Shown here piece after piece: positions 1 to 7,997 of a stretch of 64,000 nt of DNA. Positions within the stretch are counted from its first letter, which is position 1, and the number at the start of each line of letters is the position of its first letter. The translations under genes were made by a program, and so were the position numbers. Source of the stretch: Akkermansia massiliensis (GTDB lineage Bacteria; Verrucomicrobiota; Verrucomicrobiia; Verrucomicrobiales; Akkermansiaceae); contig NZ_JAMGSI010000002.1 of assembly GCF_023516715.1 (NCBI RefSeq), forward strand, positions 62,001-126,000. Direction: 5' to 3'. A model generated the notes under the pieces. It was not told the DNA's origin and ran no database searches. It was given only the letters and a program-made list of their open reading frames with translations.

Positions 1-833
1 TCCGGCGCCATTTCCTTCAGGGATTCGTCCTTCAAAAGCCGTTCATAGAGGTTCTGGGCCTCCGCGGTCTTTTTCAGCCTGGTTGCCAGCATGGCGGCCT
101 GAAGGGTGGCGATGCCCCGGTTCCTGTCATCCACGCCTGGCGTTTCCAGCACCTTGCGGTATTCGGAATAGGCTTCACCCAGACGGCCCGTATCCGCACA
201 CAGGGCGGCATACCCCATCCGGGACACCAAAACAAATTTCGCATCCGCTTCCGGATTGCCTATCACCGCGCAGAACATGGTGGCGGCGGCGTCCGGATTC
301 CCGCTGGCAAGAAACAGACGTCCCAGGCGGTACTGGGCGTCCACTTTCAAATCATTCTGTTCCGCATTGCGGACCACGAGCTGGTAATACTGGATAGCCT
401 TGTCCGTTTCCCCGGCAGCGGAGGCGTCCGTCGCCAGGCGGTAGGCGGAAGCGGCAACCAGAGCCGGGCCGCCCGTCTGGGTCAGCCTGCGGAACAGGGT
501 GTGCGCGTCCTCCTTCCTGCCGAGCTCCTCCAGGCACATGGCGGCGCGGTACTCCGCCAGGGGAGCCTGGGCGGACTGGGGGAAACGCTGGGCAAATTCA
601 AGATACTTGCGCAGGCTCAAATCAAGCAGGCGGCCATATTCCTGCCGGTTTGCCTTCGTCGCCGGTTCCTGGGCCTGCTTGTACAGCATGTCCGCCATGT
701 CCAGGGAATCCTGCTCCGGATTGGCGACCAGCGGACCGTCCGCAATGGGAGCGGCGTCCGGAATGTTTTCCTGCGCGGCGGCGAACGCCGCCAAAGTCAT
801 TAAACCTGCATTGATGAAAAGTAACGCTTTCAT
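1..833 (-). CDS. TPR-repeat exported protein (partial)
   Basis: The reading frame starts at ATG 833 and runs off the left edge, giving about 277 visible codons with no stop. The N-terminus is a signal peptide (hydrophobic residues 4-19, Ala-rich cleavage region near residue 20). The rest is helical with repeated Tyr/Ala/Leu spacing typical of tetratricopeptide repeats, for example segments around YLEFAQRFPQSAQAPLAEYR, AIQYYQLVVRNAEQ and AQYRLGRLFLASGNPDAA. The start overlaps the stop of the upstream exbD by 4 bases (ATGA), so the two are translationally coupled. Such TPR proteins commonly accompany Tol/Exb channels and act in the periplasm, like YbgF/CpoB; that role here is inferred from context. 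Part of the C-terminus is unseen. Confidence 0.8.
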   Translation of the reverse strand, partial: MKALLFINAGLMTLAAFAAAQENIPDAAPIADGPLVANPEQDSLDMADMLYKQAQEPATKANRQEYGRLLDLSLRKYLEFAQRFPQSAQAPLAEYRAAMCLEELGRKEDAHTLFRRLTQTGGPALVAASAYRLATDASAAGETDKAIQYYQLVVRNAEQNDLKVDAQYRLGRLFLASGNPDAAATMFCAVIGNPEADAKFVLVSRMGYAALCADTGRLGEAYSEYRKVLETPGVDDRNRGIATLQAAMLATRLKKTAEAQNLYERLLKDESLKEMAP

Positions 834-1276
834 GAAGCCTGGGGGTTGGGAACATTGACGGAAGAGGGAGCCGGAGGCCGCGTGGAGAAGGAAACATTGT
901 TCAGCCCGGCCTTCAGGCAGGCGTCCATCACATGCACCACCACGCCGGATTCCGCCTTCTCATCCACGCGGATGCGGACGAGCATGGTTTTATCCAGCCG
1001 GGCGACGGAAAGAAGCTTGTCCTCCAGCTGCGGCATGGTATACGCCTGGCGGTTGATCACCACGGTGCCGTCCTTCCGGATATTCACGATGATTTCATTG
1101 GAAACGTTTTCACCGGGCTTGGGAGTCTCCGCGGAGGGGAGGTTGATGGAAAGGTCCGGCTCGTCATCCTCAAACGTCTGGGTCACGATGAAAAACACCA
1201 GCAGCAGAAACACGATGTCCAGCATGGGCGCGAGCTGGAACCCGATGGGGCTGGGCATTTTATAGTGGAATTTCAT
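830..1276 (-). CDS. ExbD/TolR-family biopolymer transport protein
   Basis: A 148-residue protein with a short cytoplasmic N-terminus, one membrane segment (about residues 14-34) and a periplasmic C-terminal domain, the standard ExbD/TolR layout and length. Asp20, inside the motif APMLDIVFLLLVFF, matches the proton-path aspartate of the family. With ExbB it forms a proton-driven motor that energises TonB- or Tol-type envelope work. It lies 36 bases downstream of exbB and overlaps the TPR gene by 4 bases, so exbB-exbD-TPR is one operon. A TonB-family protein is encoded about 15 kb away (16579-17352), and nothing here ties the two together. ExbD versus TolR cannot be settled from sequence alone. 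Confidence 0.93.
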   Translation of the reverse strand: MKFHYKMPSPIGFQLAPMLDIVFLLLVFFIVTQTFEDDEPDLSINLPSAETPKPGENVSNEIIVNIRKDGTVVINRQAYTMPQLEDKLLSVARLDKTMLVRIRVDEKAESGVVVHVMDACLKAGLNNVSFSTRPPAPSSVNVPNPQAS

Positions 1277-1312
1277 ACGTTCTTCCGGTGTGGTGGGGAT
1301 GGCCGCTTCCGG

Positions 1313-2104
1313 CTAAAGCCCGCGCACGTCGCGCAGGGAGGTGGGGTCAACGGGAACCCTGGGAAGTTCTTCCTCATGGAAGGCTCCGGCTACGCCGGCA
1401 CGCGGCTTCTGGAGCTGGGTGGCTACTACGGAAACGCTGTGCGTCACGGCGGCTTCCAGGTCCCCCACGCGCTTGTGAACGCGGCTGCGGAAGTACACAT
1501 AGGCCAGGATGGCGGGGATCCCCAGCATCAGGCCGCCCGCGGTCGTAATCAGGGCTTCCGCCACGCCGCCCGCCATGTCGATGCGCTGCTTGCCGCCGGA
1601 GAAATCACCGTTGGCGATCTCAAAAAAGGTCTTCATCATCCCGACTACGGTTCCCAGCAGGCCCAGCATGGGAGCCAGGGCGCCGATGTCCGACAGCCAG
1701 GAAATCTGGCGGCTCAGGAAGCCCGCCTGGCGGCCGCCTTCCGCGGCGGCTATTTCCCTCACCTCCTCAAACTGGGCGGAAGGATTGCGCAGCATGAAAC
1801 TGGCCACCGTCAGCATTACGCGCGCGTAGCAGGAGTCCCCATCCTTGCAAAGGATGGAAAGGCCCGTATAATCCCTCTTGCGGATGAAGGATTCCGCCTG
1901 CTCCACCAGCTTGGTGGGCAGAACGGCGGAGGCGCGGGTGGAAAAACAGCACATGACCAGCACCACCACCCCGGCGATGGATAACAGGAGCAGCGGCCAC
2001 ATGATGAAGCCGCCTTTCATAAACAGCTCGGAGAGGGGATAATTTCTATCTCCCACCACAAAGTCCATGGCGGCAGCCAGCGTGGTAAACGGTACAGGAT
2101 TCAT
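1313..2104 (-). CDS. ExbB/TolQ/MotA-family proton channel protein
   Basis: A 263-residue inner-membrane protein. Three membrane segments are visible: about residues 33-55 (MWPLLLLSIAGVVVLVMCC), 142-165 (ALAPMLGLLGTVVGMMKTFF) and 185-207 (LITTAGGLMLGIPAILAYV). The last two carry the Gly- and Thr-rich signatures of the MotA/TolQ/ExbB channel domain. It forms a pentameric channel around ExbD and converts the proton gradient into work on outer-membrane partners. It is the first gene of exbB-exbD-TPR and has a plausible promoter at 2121-2148. The start ATG at 2104 leaves only a very short leader. Confidence 0.93.
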   Translation of the reverse strand: MNPVPFTTLAAAMDFVVGDRNYPLSELFMKGGFIMWPLLLLSIAGVVVLVMCCFSTRASAVLPTKLVEQAESFIRKRDYTGLSILCKDGDSCYARVMLTVASFMLRNPSAQFEEVREIAAAEGGRQAGFLSRQISWLSDIGALAPMLGLLGTVVGMMKTFFEIANGDFSGGKQRIDMAGGVAEALITTAGGLMLGIPAILAYVYFRSRVHKRVGDLEAAVTHSVSVVATQLQKPRAGVAGAFHEEELPRVPVDPTSLRDVRGL

Positions 2105-2120
2105 ACAAAAGACGTAGGGG

Positions 2121-2148
2121 ATTATACAGAAGAAGTCTTCCTAGGCAA
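2121..2148 (-). promoter_or_regulatory. Putative promoter of the exbB operon
   Basis: Read on the minus strand there is TTGCCT (2143-2148), a 16-base spacer and a perfect TATAAT (2121-2126). Transcription would begin near 2114, about 10 bases from the exbB ATG at 2104. The call is by consensus match only. Confidence 0.5.
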
Positions 2149-2216
2149 GCCAAGTAGCCGTAATGCAGTACGTTTCCGCAGTTTCATTTCTTGCCGCATA
2201 TGGCATAATAATCCCC

Positions 2217-3785
2217 GTGGCAGATCGTGAGAAACCATCTCTGAAGGAACTCTGGAGGCAAACTCCGCATAAACCCGGCGTTTACATCATGAAAGACGCC
2301 CTGGGGAATACCATTTACGTGGGCAAGGCCAAGGACCTCCACCGCCGCCTGGGCAACTACTTTTCCCCCACGGGGGCCACCCTGTCCAACCACAAGACAA
2401 GGGCGCTCATCAATGCCATTGCGTCATTCGACTACTTTGAAACCAGGAACGACCAGGAGGCTTTTCTGCTGGAAAGCAAGCTCATCAAGCAGTACCGCCC
2501 GCATTACAACATCCAGATGAAGGATGACAAGCGCTATCCCCTGCTGAAGATTCCCAAGGGGGAAAAACTGCCGCGCTTCCAGCTGGCGCGGGTGCGCAAG
2601 GACGACGGAGCGCGCTACTTCGGCCCCTTTGTCCACTCCCAGGCGCTTTACGCCACGCAGGAATGGCTGAACCGGCATTTCCGGCTGCGGACCTGCAAGG
2701 CCAAAAATCCGGGTCTCCACGAGTTCAAGCACTGCCATGCGGACGTGATACGCAACTGCTCCGCCCCGTGCATCGGGCGCATTTCCGTGAGCGACTATAA
2801 CCGGAACTTCGACCAGGCGGCGCGCCTGCTGGAGGGGACCGGCAAAAAAAGCACTCTGGACGAGCTCACCCGGGAAATGATGCAGGCCTCCGACGAGCTG
2901 GACTTCGAGCGCGCAGCGTACCTGCGGGACATCCGGGACAACCTGGTCAAGGTTCTGGAGCCCGCGCGGCGGTTCCAGAAGGGAACGCCCAACCTGCCCG
3001 GCACCGTGCGCCCGGAAGAAGACATGAAGGAACTGGGGCTGGCCCTGGGCCTGGAAGAGCCTCCAGCCATCATGGAATGTTTTGATATTTCCAACGTCTC
3101 CTCCAACCACATCGTGGCCTCCATGGTGCGCTTCACCAACGGCAAACCGGACAACAAGGCCTACCGCCGCTACCGCATCCGCACGGTGGACGGGCAGAAC
3201 GACTTCGCCTCCATGTCTGAAGTGATCCGGAGGCGCTACTCCCGCATTCTGGCGGAGAGCGACGCCGTAGCCTCACGGCCCGCAGACATGACCCTGTACC
3301 AGTGGCTCAAGAAGCTCAGCGGAGAAGGAAAAGCCCCCATCAAGGTTCCGGACCTGGTGGTGGTGGACGGCGGCAAAGGCCAGCTCTCCTCCGCCCTGGC
3401 CGATCTGGAAGCCATCGGACTGGGTGACATGCCCATCGTCGGCCTCGCCAAGCAGCGGGAGGAAATCTTCTTCCCCCACCAGCCACAGCCCCTCTGCCTG
3501 CCGCACAGCACGGGAGCCCTCAAGCTCATGCAGCGCATCCGCGACGAAGCCCACCGCTTCGCCAACGGCTATAACGAACTGCTTTACCGGAAGCGCATGC
3601 GGGAAAGCGCCCTGGACGACGCCCCGGGCATGAGCGCGGCAAAAAAAAGCATGCTGCTGGAAAAATTCAAGTCCGTGGCCGCCATCAAAAGGGCGGACCC
3701 GGCTTCCATCGCCGCCATCCGCGGCATTTCGGAAACCTGGGCCCGCAACCTGCTGAACTACCTCAATTCATCCTCCAACTCCTGA
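2217..3785 (+). CDS. uvrC: Excinuclease ABC subunit C
   Basis: UvrC makes both incisions in nucleotide excision repair with UvrA and UvrB. From the proposed GTG start at 2217 it is 522 residues. The GIY-YIG nuclease is at the N-terminus (GVYIMKDALGNTIYVGKAKD, about residues 21-40). Four cysteines follow in the spacing of the family's Fe-S site (RTC, KHC, RNC, APC, about 160-190). Then come a UVR UvrB-binding helix (about 220-255), the RNase H-like endonuclease (MECFDISNVSSNHIVASMV onward) and a C-terminal HhH pair. It is shorter than the usual 600 residues but has every domain. An upstream ATG at 2163 would add a hydrophobic stretch unlikely for a cytosolic nuclease, so GTG 2217 is preferred. 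rlmH follows after 6 bases. Confidence 0.95.
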   Translation: MADREKPSLKELWRQTPHKPGVYIMKDALGNTIYVGKAKDLHRRLGNYFSPTGATLSNHKTRALINAIASFDYFETRNDQEAFLLESKLIKQYRPHYNIQMKDDKRYPLLKIPKGEKLPRFQLARVRKDDGARYFGPFVHSQALYATQEWLNRHFRLRTCKAKNPGLHEFKHCHADVIRNCSAPCIGRISVSDYNRNFDQAARLLEGTGKKSTLDELTREMMQASDELDFERAAYLRDIRDNLVKVLEPARRFQKGTPNLPGTVRPEEDMKELGLALGLEEPPAIMECFDISNVSSNHIVASMVRFTNGKPDNKAYRRYRIRTVDGQNDFASMSEVIRRRYSRILAESDAVASRPADMTLYQWLKKLSGEGKAPIKVPDLVVVDGGKGQLSSALADLEAIGLGDMPIVGLAKQREEIFFPHQPQPLCLPHSTGALKLMQRIRDEAHRFANGYNELLYRKRMRESALDDAPGMSAAKKSMLLEKFKSVAAIKRADPASIAAIRGISETWARNLLNYLNSSSNS

Positions 3786-3791
3786 CTTCTC

Positions 3792-4229
3792 ATGCAATTC
3801 CTGATTCTGGCCGCAGGCAAGCCGGCCCTGGGCTATGCCCGGGAAGGCGTGGAACTCTACCTCAACCGCCTCAAGCCTTTCGGCAAGACGGAACTCAAAC
3901 TCGTCAAAGACGGAAGCTCCAAAGACGTTTCAGAACGCCTGCTGGCCGCCAGCGAGGGCTGCCTGCGCATCGCCATGGACGAACGCGGAGAACTCTGGAC
4001 CACGGAGAAGCTGGTCAAACTGGCGCGGGACTGGCAGATGCGTTCCGTGCGCCGCATCGCGTTCCTCATCGGGGCCTCGGACGGCCACACGGAAGAACTG
4101 CGTTCCCGGTGCGGCCATATCCTGGCCCTGAGCAAATTCACCCTCCAGCATGAGCTGGCGCTCGTCGTCCTGCTGGAACAGCTTTACCGCTGCCATACCA
4201 TTCTGGCGGGAACGCCGTACCACCGGTAA
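3792..4229 (+). CDS. rlmH: 23S rRNA (pseudouridine-1915-N3) methyltransferase RlmH
   Basis: A 145-residue SPOUT-class methyltransferase that methylates pseudouridine 1915 in helix 69 of 23S rRNA on the assembled ribosome. The AdoMet-binding trefoil knot appears as [14 protein letters not shown] (about residues 95-108), followed by the family's C-terminal block [20 protein letters not shown] and the terminal Tyr-His-Arg. Family members are about 155 residues, so it is complete. It begins 6 bases after uvrC and is probably cotranscribed. It converges on the membrane protein at 4234 with only 4 bases between the two stops. Confidence 0.95.
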   Translation: MQFLILAAGKPALGYAREGVELYLNRLKPFGKTELKLVKDGSSKDVSERLLAASEGCLRIAMDERGELWTTEKLVKLARDWQMRSVRRIAFLIGASDGHTEELRSRCGHILALSKFTLQHELALVVLLEQLYRCHTILAGTPYHR

Positions 4230-4233
4230 ACGG

Positions 4234-4668
4234 CTAAAGCTTTCCTTGCTGCCGCGGTGAGTCCATCAAGGCTTTCACCGTCACGGAAACGGCCGCGAGC
4301 ACGGCCACACCCCATGCCATGGAGTCGCCCGCAATTCCCGTGGCAAACGCCGGAAAAGGATTGAACGCCACCGCAAGGGAACCAAACACCCAGCCCCAGC
4401 CGGGAAAGCCTTTCTTAAAGGCCACGTAAGCCAGATAGAAATACAAGGCCACGCCTGCAAATTGAAACAAAGGGAAAGCGGGACCGTATTCCACCTTCCT
4501 GAGGCCGGAGACATTGCCCGCCATGCGATGGGAATGTTTCAGAAAAGAGGCTATCACCAGAAAAAGCGGAGCAAGCAGTAAAGGAGCAATAGGGAAAACG
4601 CTTCTTTCCGTTTTTTCTTCTTCCGGAGAAGAATCCGGAATTCCGTCCTGCTGCCGACCTTCTTCCAT
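4234..4668 (-). CDS. Small multi-pass membrane protein of unknown function
   Basis: I do not recognise this 144-residue protein. The first 27 or so residues are charged and hydrophilic (MEEGRQQDG start). Four hydrophobic stretches follow: around FPIAPLLLAPLFLVIASFL, LFQFAGVALYFYLAYVAF, GWGWVFGSLAVAFNPF and MAWGVAVLAAVSVTVKAL. It is probably an inner-membrane protein with both ends inside. The ATG at 4668 is chosen because the in-frame ATG at 4689 would add seven residues from AT-rich DNA with intergenic character. It lies downstream of rplM-rpsI on the same strand, but the terminator at 4708-4740 separates them. Confidence 0.7.
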   Translation of the reverse strand: MEEGRQQDGIPDSSPEEEKTERSVFPIAPLLLAPLFLVIASFLKHSHRMAGNVSGLRKVEYGPAFPLFQFAGVALYFYLAYVAFKKGFPGWGWVFGSLAVAFNPFPAFATGIAGDSMAWGVAVLAAVSVTVKALMDSPRQQGKL

Positions 4669-4707
4669 AATAATTAATCGTAACAGCAACCAGCTTCCCC
4701 TGCAACG

Positions 4708-4740
4708 AAAAAGGAGTACTCCGCAGGGAGCACTCCTTTT
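4708..4740 (-). terminator. Rho-independent terminator after rplM-rpsI
   Basis: A 13-bp stem with one G-U pair (4710-4722 with 4727-4739) and a 4-base loop is followed, reading the minus strand, by a T-run. It sits 45 bases past the rpsI stop and ends the ribosomal protein transcript. Confidence 0.75.
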
Positions 4741-4785
4741 CCGAGAAAGAAATGGTAAAGCCAGTTCCTTCGCAGCCAGCCAAGC

Positions 4786-5181
4786 TTAGCGCTTGGAGAA
4801 CTGGTAACGCTTGCGGGCGCCGGGACGACCGGGCTTTTTACGTTCCTTCATGCGGGAATCACGGGTCAGAAGACCGAATTCACGCAGCTGGGCGCGGGAA
4901 GCTTCATCAACCTGAACCAGAGCGCGGGCAATCGCCATGCGGATGGCGCCCACCTGGCCGTGAATGCCGCCGCCCTTGGTGACGACGTTCACGTCGAATT
5001 TGTTCATGGTGTTGGTAACCTGGAAGGGCTGGAGAACGGCGTTCTGCAACTGGACGGTGGGAAGGTATTCTTCAAAACCGCGACGATTGATCGTGATGCG
5101 GCCGGCACCTTCAGTAAGCCAAGCGTGTGCAATGGCGGTCTTGCGGCGGCCGGTGGCGTTGTATGGGGTTGTCTGACTCAT
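4786..5181 (-). CDS. rpsI: 30S ribosomal protein S9
   Basis: 131 residues from the ATG at 5181 (MSQTTPYNATGRRKTAIAHA). Family marks are the N-terminal GRRKTA block, the GGGIHGQVGAIRMAIARAL segment and the basic C-terminal tail ending in Lys-Arg, which reaches the P-site tRNA. An upstream in-frame ATG at 5196 touches the rplM stop and is less likely. It is the second gene of the conserved rplM-rpsI operon, with a terminator just downstream. Confidence 0.97.
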   Translation of the reverse strand: MSQTTPYNATGRRKTAIAHAWLTEGAGRITINRRGFEEYLPTVQLQNAVLQPFQVTNTMNKFDVNVVTKGGGIHGQVGAIRMAIARALVQVDEASRAQLREFGLLTRDSRMKERKKPGRPGARKRYQFSKR

Positions 5182-5196
5182 GTCTGGGGAAATCAA

Positions 5197-5625
5197 TTAG
5201 AGAGTGATGGCAGTGGGCTGCTGGGCTTCATGAGGATGACCGGCGCCGGCATAAACCTTCAGCTTGGTCATTTGCTGACGGCCCAGGCGGGTGTGGGGCA
5301 CCATGCCCTTGACGGCCAGTTCCAGAAGAAGTTCGGGGCGGCGGGCGCGGATTTTCCGCGGAGTGTCCACCTGCTTGCCGCCGACGTATCCGGAGAAACG
5401 GGTGTAAATCTTGGCGTTTTCCTTGTTGCCGGTCAGCACCACCTTGTCCGCGTTCACGATAATGACAAAGTCGCCACAATCAACGTGGGGGGTGAAAATT
5501 GTCTTGTTCTTGCCACGCAAAATGTTAGCCGCTTCAACGGCAACACGGCCGAGCACCTTGTCGGCAGCGTCTATAACATACCATTTGCGCTCTACTTCTT
5601 GCGGTTTGGCTGAGAAGGTCTTCAT
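5197..5625 (-). CDS. rplM: 50S ribosomal protein L13
   Basis: 142 residues, the usual length. Recognisable segments are [20 protein letters not shown] at the N-terminus, [18 protein letters not shown], and the C-terminal [22 protein letters not shown]13 is an early-assembly protein of the large subunit. It is the first gene of rplM-rpsI. A TTGACA at 5710-5715 on the minus strand is a reasonable -35 element, but no strong -10 is visible at the right distance. Confidence 0.97.
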   Translation of the reverse strand: MKTFSAKPQEVERKWYVIDAADKVLGRVAVEAANILRGKNKTIFTPHVDCGDFVIIVNADKVVLTGNKENAKIYTRFSGYVGGKQVDTPRKIRARRPELLLELAVKGMVPHTRLGRQQMTKLKVYAGAGHPHEAQQPTAITL

Positions 5626-5806
5626 GGTTCAATTCTTCGTTCTCGTTTTTCGGCATCCTGCCGTAATCTTCCAATTCGGGGGCGCATTCCTAATGATTAT
5701 TCGCGTAAATGTCAAATACTTTTTCTCTTTTACTCCCCTTTTGCGGCCTTTTTTCCGTCCCTTCCGCAGAATCGCGGCTTAATTGCGGCGTTTCCACATT
5801 CAGGAC

Positions 5807-5834
5807 TTGCCCTCGTGGAAATATGGCCTATTAT
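5807..5834 (+). promoter_or_regulatory. Putative infA promoter
   Basis: TTGCCC (5807-5812), a 16-base spacer and TATTAT (5829-5834). The predicted transcript starts near 5841, leaving a leader of about 50 bases before the AAGGAG at 5880-5885. Its position supports translation of infA from 5892 rather than from deep inside the frame. Confidence 0.5.
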
Positions 5835-5879
5835 TCGCCTGCGCGAAAATTCGTACACGCGCGTTCATTTTAACCTTAC

Positions 5880-5894
5880 AAGGAGAATCCTATC
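5880..5894 (+). promoter_or_regulatory. Shine-Dalgarno and AUC start codon of infA
   Basis: A perfect AAGGAG (5880-5885) lies 6 bases before ATC at 5892-5894, the optimal spacing. The infA frame is closed upstream by TAA at 5871-5873. Between 5874 and 6209 the frame has no ATG, GTG, TTG or CTG codon. AUC is therefore the best-supported start. Confidence 0.65.
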
Positions 5895-6410
5895 AGCCCG
5901 AATCCAAGACCCAGCAACCGCCCCAGCGGCGGTCAGAATTCCCGCCCCGGCCCCAGGCCGGCAGGCAGCAGCACAAGACCGGCCGGCAACGCCAGCCGTC
6001 CCGGACAGCCCCGGCCCGCCGGGAGTGGCACCGGCCCGGCACGCCCGGCCGGACAGTCCGCTGGCCCGGGAGGCGCCAGAACAGGCGGAGGACCACGCCC
6101 CGGAGGCGGGCCCAACCGGCCGCGCCCGCAGGGAGGCGGGGGCCGCCACACCAAGGGCAGGAGGCATTTCAGCAAATCGGCCCCCAAGGAAGAAAACTCC
6201 GAAAGCGAAATTGAAGTGGAAGGCACCATCTGCGCTGTGCTGGCGGGCACCATGTTCAAGGTGCGCCTGCCCAACGGGCACGAAGTGCTGGCCCACATTT
6301 CCGGCAAGATGCGCAAGCGCTTCATCAAAATCGTTGTGGGCGACAAGGTGCGCATGGAAATGTCCCCCTACGACATGACCAAGGCGCGCATCACGTTCCG
6401 CATCGGTTAA
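5892..6410 (+). CDS. infA: Translation initiation factor IF-1 with long disordered N-terminal extension
   Basis: The C-terminal 70 or so residues are IF-1: [20 protein letters not shown], then [11 protein letters not shown] and the [13 protein letters not shown] end, an OB fold that binds the ribosomal A site. In the same frame upstream lie about 106 residues rich in Pro, Gly, Arg, Ser and Ala with no stop, so the whole protein is about 172 residues against a family norm of 72. The proposed start is an AUC codon at 5892 behind a perfect Shine-Dalgarno. In-frame GTG 6216 or ATT 6210 would trim the first beta strand and have no Shine-Dalgarno at a useful distance. The basic tail might bind RNA or ribosome; that is inference. 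A terminator follows at 6437-6471. Confidence 0.8.
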   Translation: MSPNPRPSNRPSGGQNSRPGPRPAGSSTRPAGNASRPGQPRPAGSGTGPARPAGQSAGPGGARTGGGPRPGGGPNRPRPQGGGGRHTKGRRHFSKSAPKEENSESEIEVEGTICAVLAGTMFKVRLPNGHEVLAHISGKMRKRFIKIVVGDKVRMEMSPYDMTKARITFRIG

Positions 6411-6436
6411 CCGCCCCCGGATTCACTCCTTTTGCG

Positions 6437-6471
6437 AAAAACCTTCTCCGGCTTGCAGGAGAAGGTTTTTT
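6437..6471 (+). terminator. Rho-independent terminator after infA
   Basis: A 13-bp stem (AAAACCTTCTCC-type arm at 6437-6449 with 6458-6470), an 8-base loop and a run of T on the plus strand. It separates infA from the NAD(P)HX repair gene at 6506. Confidence 0.85.
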
Positions 6472-6505
6472 AACGTACAGTGCACACTGATCCCATCAGC
6501 GCGCC

Positions 6506-7996
6506 ATGAAAGTTTGCTCCACGGAAAATATGCAGATCGCGGAACGCGAGCTCATCATCAACGGAACTCCGGCCAGAACCCTCATGAAGCTGGCTTCCGC
6601 CGGCATTGCGGAAGCCGTCATGCAGTTCTTTCCCGTCCCCGGGTTATGCATAGCCTACGTGGGGAAAGGCAACAACGGCGGAGACGCCCTCACCGTCCTC
6701 AATATCCTGAAACAGCATGGCTGGGAAACAGGTTTCCGCGCCGCCTACCCGCGCGCGGAATGGGGGGAACTGCCCGTGCGGCAGCTCGCTGAAATATCTC
6801 CTCCGCCCCAGGAATACCAGGAAGCGCCGCTGCCCCGTACGGGCAAGCCCATGATTCTGCTGGACGGCCTGCTGGGCATTGGAGCAAAAGGGCTGCTCCG
6901 CAAGGAAATCTCCGCCCTCTGCGCGGAAATGAACTACCTGCGGGACCGCTGCGGAGCTGTGCGCACGGTGGCGATCGACCTTCCCACCGGAGTTGACCCG
7001 GATACGGGGATGCCCCAGGAAAATGCCGTAGAGGCGGATTTCACGATGTGCATAGGAGCGGTCAAGCAGGGGCTGCTGGATGACGACGCCACCCTGCATG
7101 CGGGGCGCCTGGCCTGCATCGACCTTCCCGGCCTCTATGTGCAGGCGCTTCCCGCCACGGAACTCATCACCTCCTCCCGGCTCACTAAATTCCTCTCTGC
7201 AAGACCCTATACGGACTATAAGAACAAACGCGGGCACATCGGCGTCATTGCCGGATCGGAAGGAATGCTGGGCGCTGCCAGGCTCTGCTGTGAAGCCGCC
7301 CTCCGGGCCGGAGCCGGACTGGTGACGCTCCACGTCCACCGGAACGTCTATCCCCTCATAGCGCCGTCCATGCCGCCGGAAATCATGGTCAAACCCGTGG
7401 ACAGTTATGCGGACGTCTCCATCCGGACGTTCAGCGCCTTTCTCATTGGCCCCGGCATCGGCTCCGTATCGGAGGAAGACGCGGAAGCCATCCGCCTCAT
7501 TCTGGAAACCGGCACTCCCACCGTCCTGGATGCGGACGGCCTTAATCTGGCCGCCGCCATGCAATGGAGCCTGGGAGAACATATTCTGGCGACACCCCAC
7601 CATGGGGAAATCCGCCGTCTGCTGCCGGACGCGGACAACTGCGCCATCCGGGCGGACATCGCAGACTGCTTCCTGGCGGAGCATGAAGCGGCCCTGATTT
7701 ACAAAGGGGCCCGCACCATCGTCACCCAGCAGGGAAAACCTCTCTTCTACAACATCACCGGAGGCCCCGGCATGGCTACCGCCGGCCAGGGAGACGTGCT
7801 GGCAGGCGTCTGCGGCGGATTCATGGCCCAGGGGGAATCCCTGCTGGTCTCCGCCGTTCTGGGAACCTATCTCTGCGGGCGAGCTTCTGAAATAGCCATC
7901 TCCGCCGGAGATTCCACCCAGCAGACACTGACGGCGGGAGACACGCTGCGCCATCTGCCCGCCGCCATTCTTTCCACCTCACGTCTCTGTTACTAA
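6506..7996 (+). CDS. nnr: Bifunctional NAD(P)H-hydrate epimerase / ADP-dependent dehydratase
   Basis: A 496-residue fusion of the YjeF epimerase domain (about 1-215, motif GKGNNGGDALTVL near residue 52) and the CARKD dehydratase domain (about 225-490, motif GGPGMATAGQGDVLAG near residue 417). It repairs hydrated NADH and NADPH: the epimerase interconverts the R and S forms and the dehydratase restores the S form using ADP. The catalytic GD pair of the dehydratase is kept, though the usual GGTGD reads AGQGD. The ATG at 6506 follows a terminator, so the gene has its own promoter. radC starts one base after the stop and is probably cotranscribed. Confidence 0.94.
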   Translation: MKVCSTENMQIAERELIINGTPARTLMKLASAGIAEAVMQFFPVPGLCIAYVGKGNNGGDALTVLNILKQHGWETGFRAAYPRAEWGELPVRQLAEISPPPQEYQEAPLPRTGKPMILLDGLLGIGAKGLLRKEISALCAEMNYLRDRCGAVRTVAIDLPTGVDPDTGMPQENAVEADFTMCIGAVKQGLLDDDATLHAGRLACIDLPGLYVQALPATELITSSRLTKFLSARPYTDYKNKRGHIGVIAGSEGMLGAARLCCEAALRAGAGLVTLHVHRNVYPLIAPSMPPEIMVKPVDSYADVSIRTFSAFLIGPGIGSVSEEDAEAIRLILETGTPTVLDADGLNLAAAMQWSLGEHILATPHHGEIRRLLPDADNCAIRADIADCFLAEHEAALIYKGARTIVTQQGKPLFYNITGGPGMATAGQGDVLAGVCGGFMAQGESLLVSAVLGTYLCGRASEIAISAGDSTQQTLTAGDTLRHLPAAILSTSRLCY

Positions 7997-7997
7997 A

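Noticed and set aside
6644-7954. 436-codon minus-strand frame opposite the NAD(P)HX repair gene
   Set aside because: Shadow of a GC-rich gene on the plus strand. No family features.
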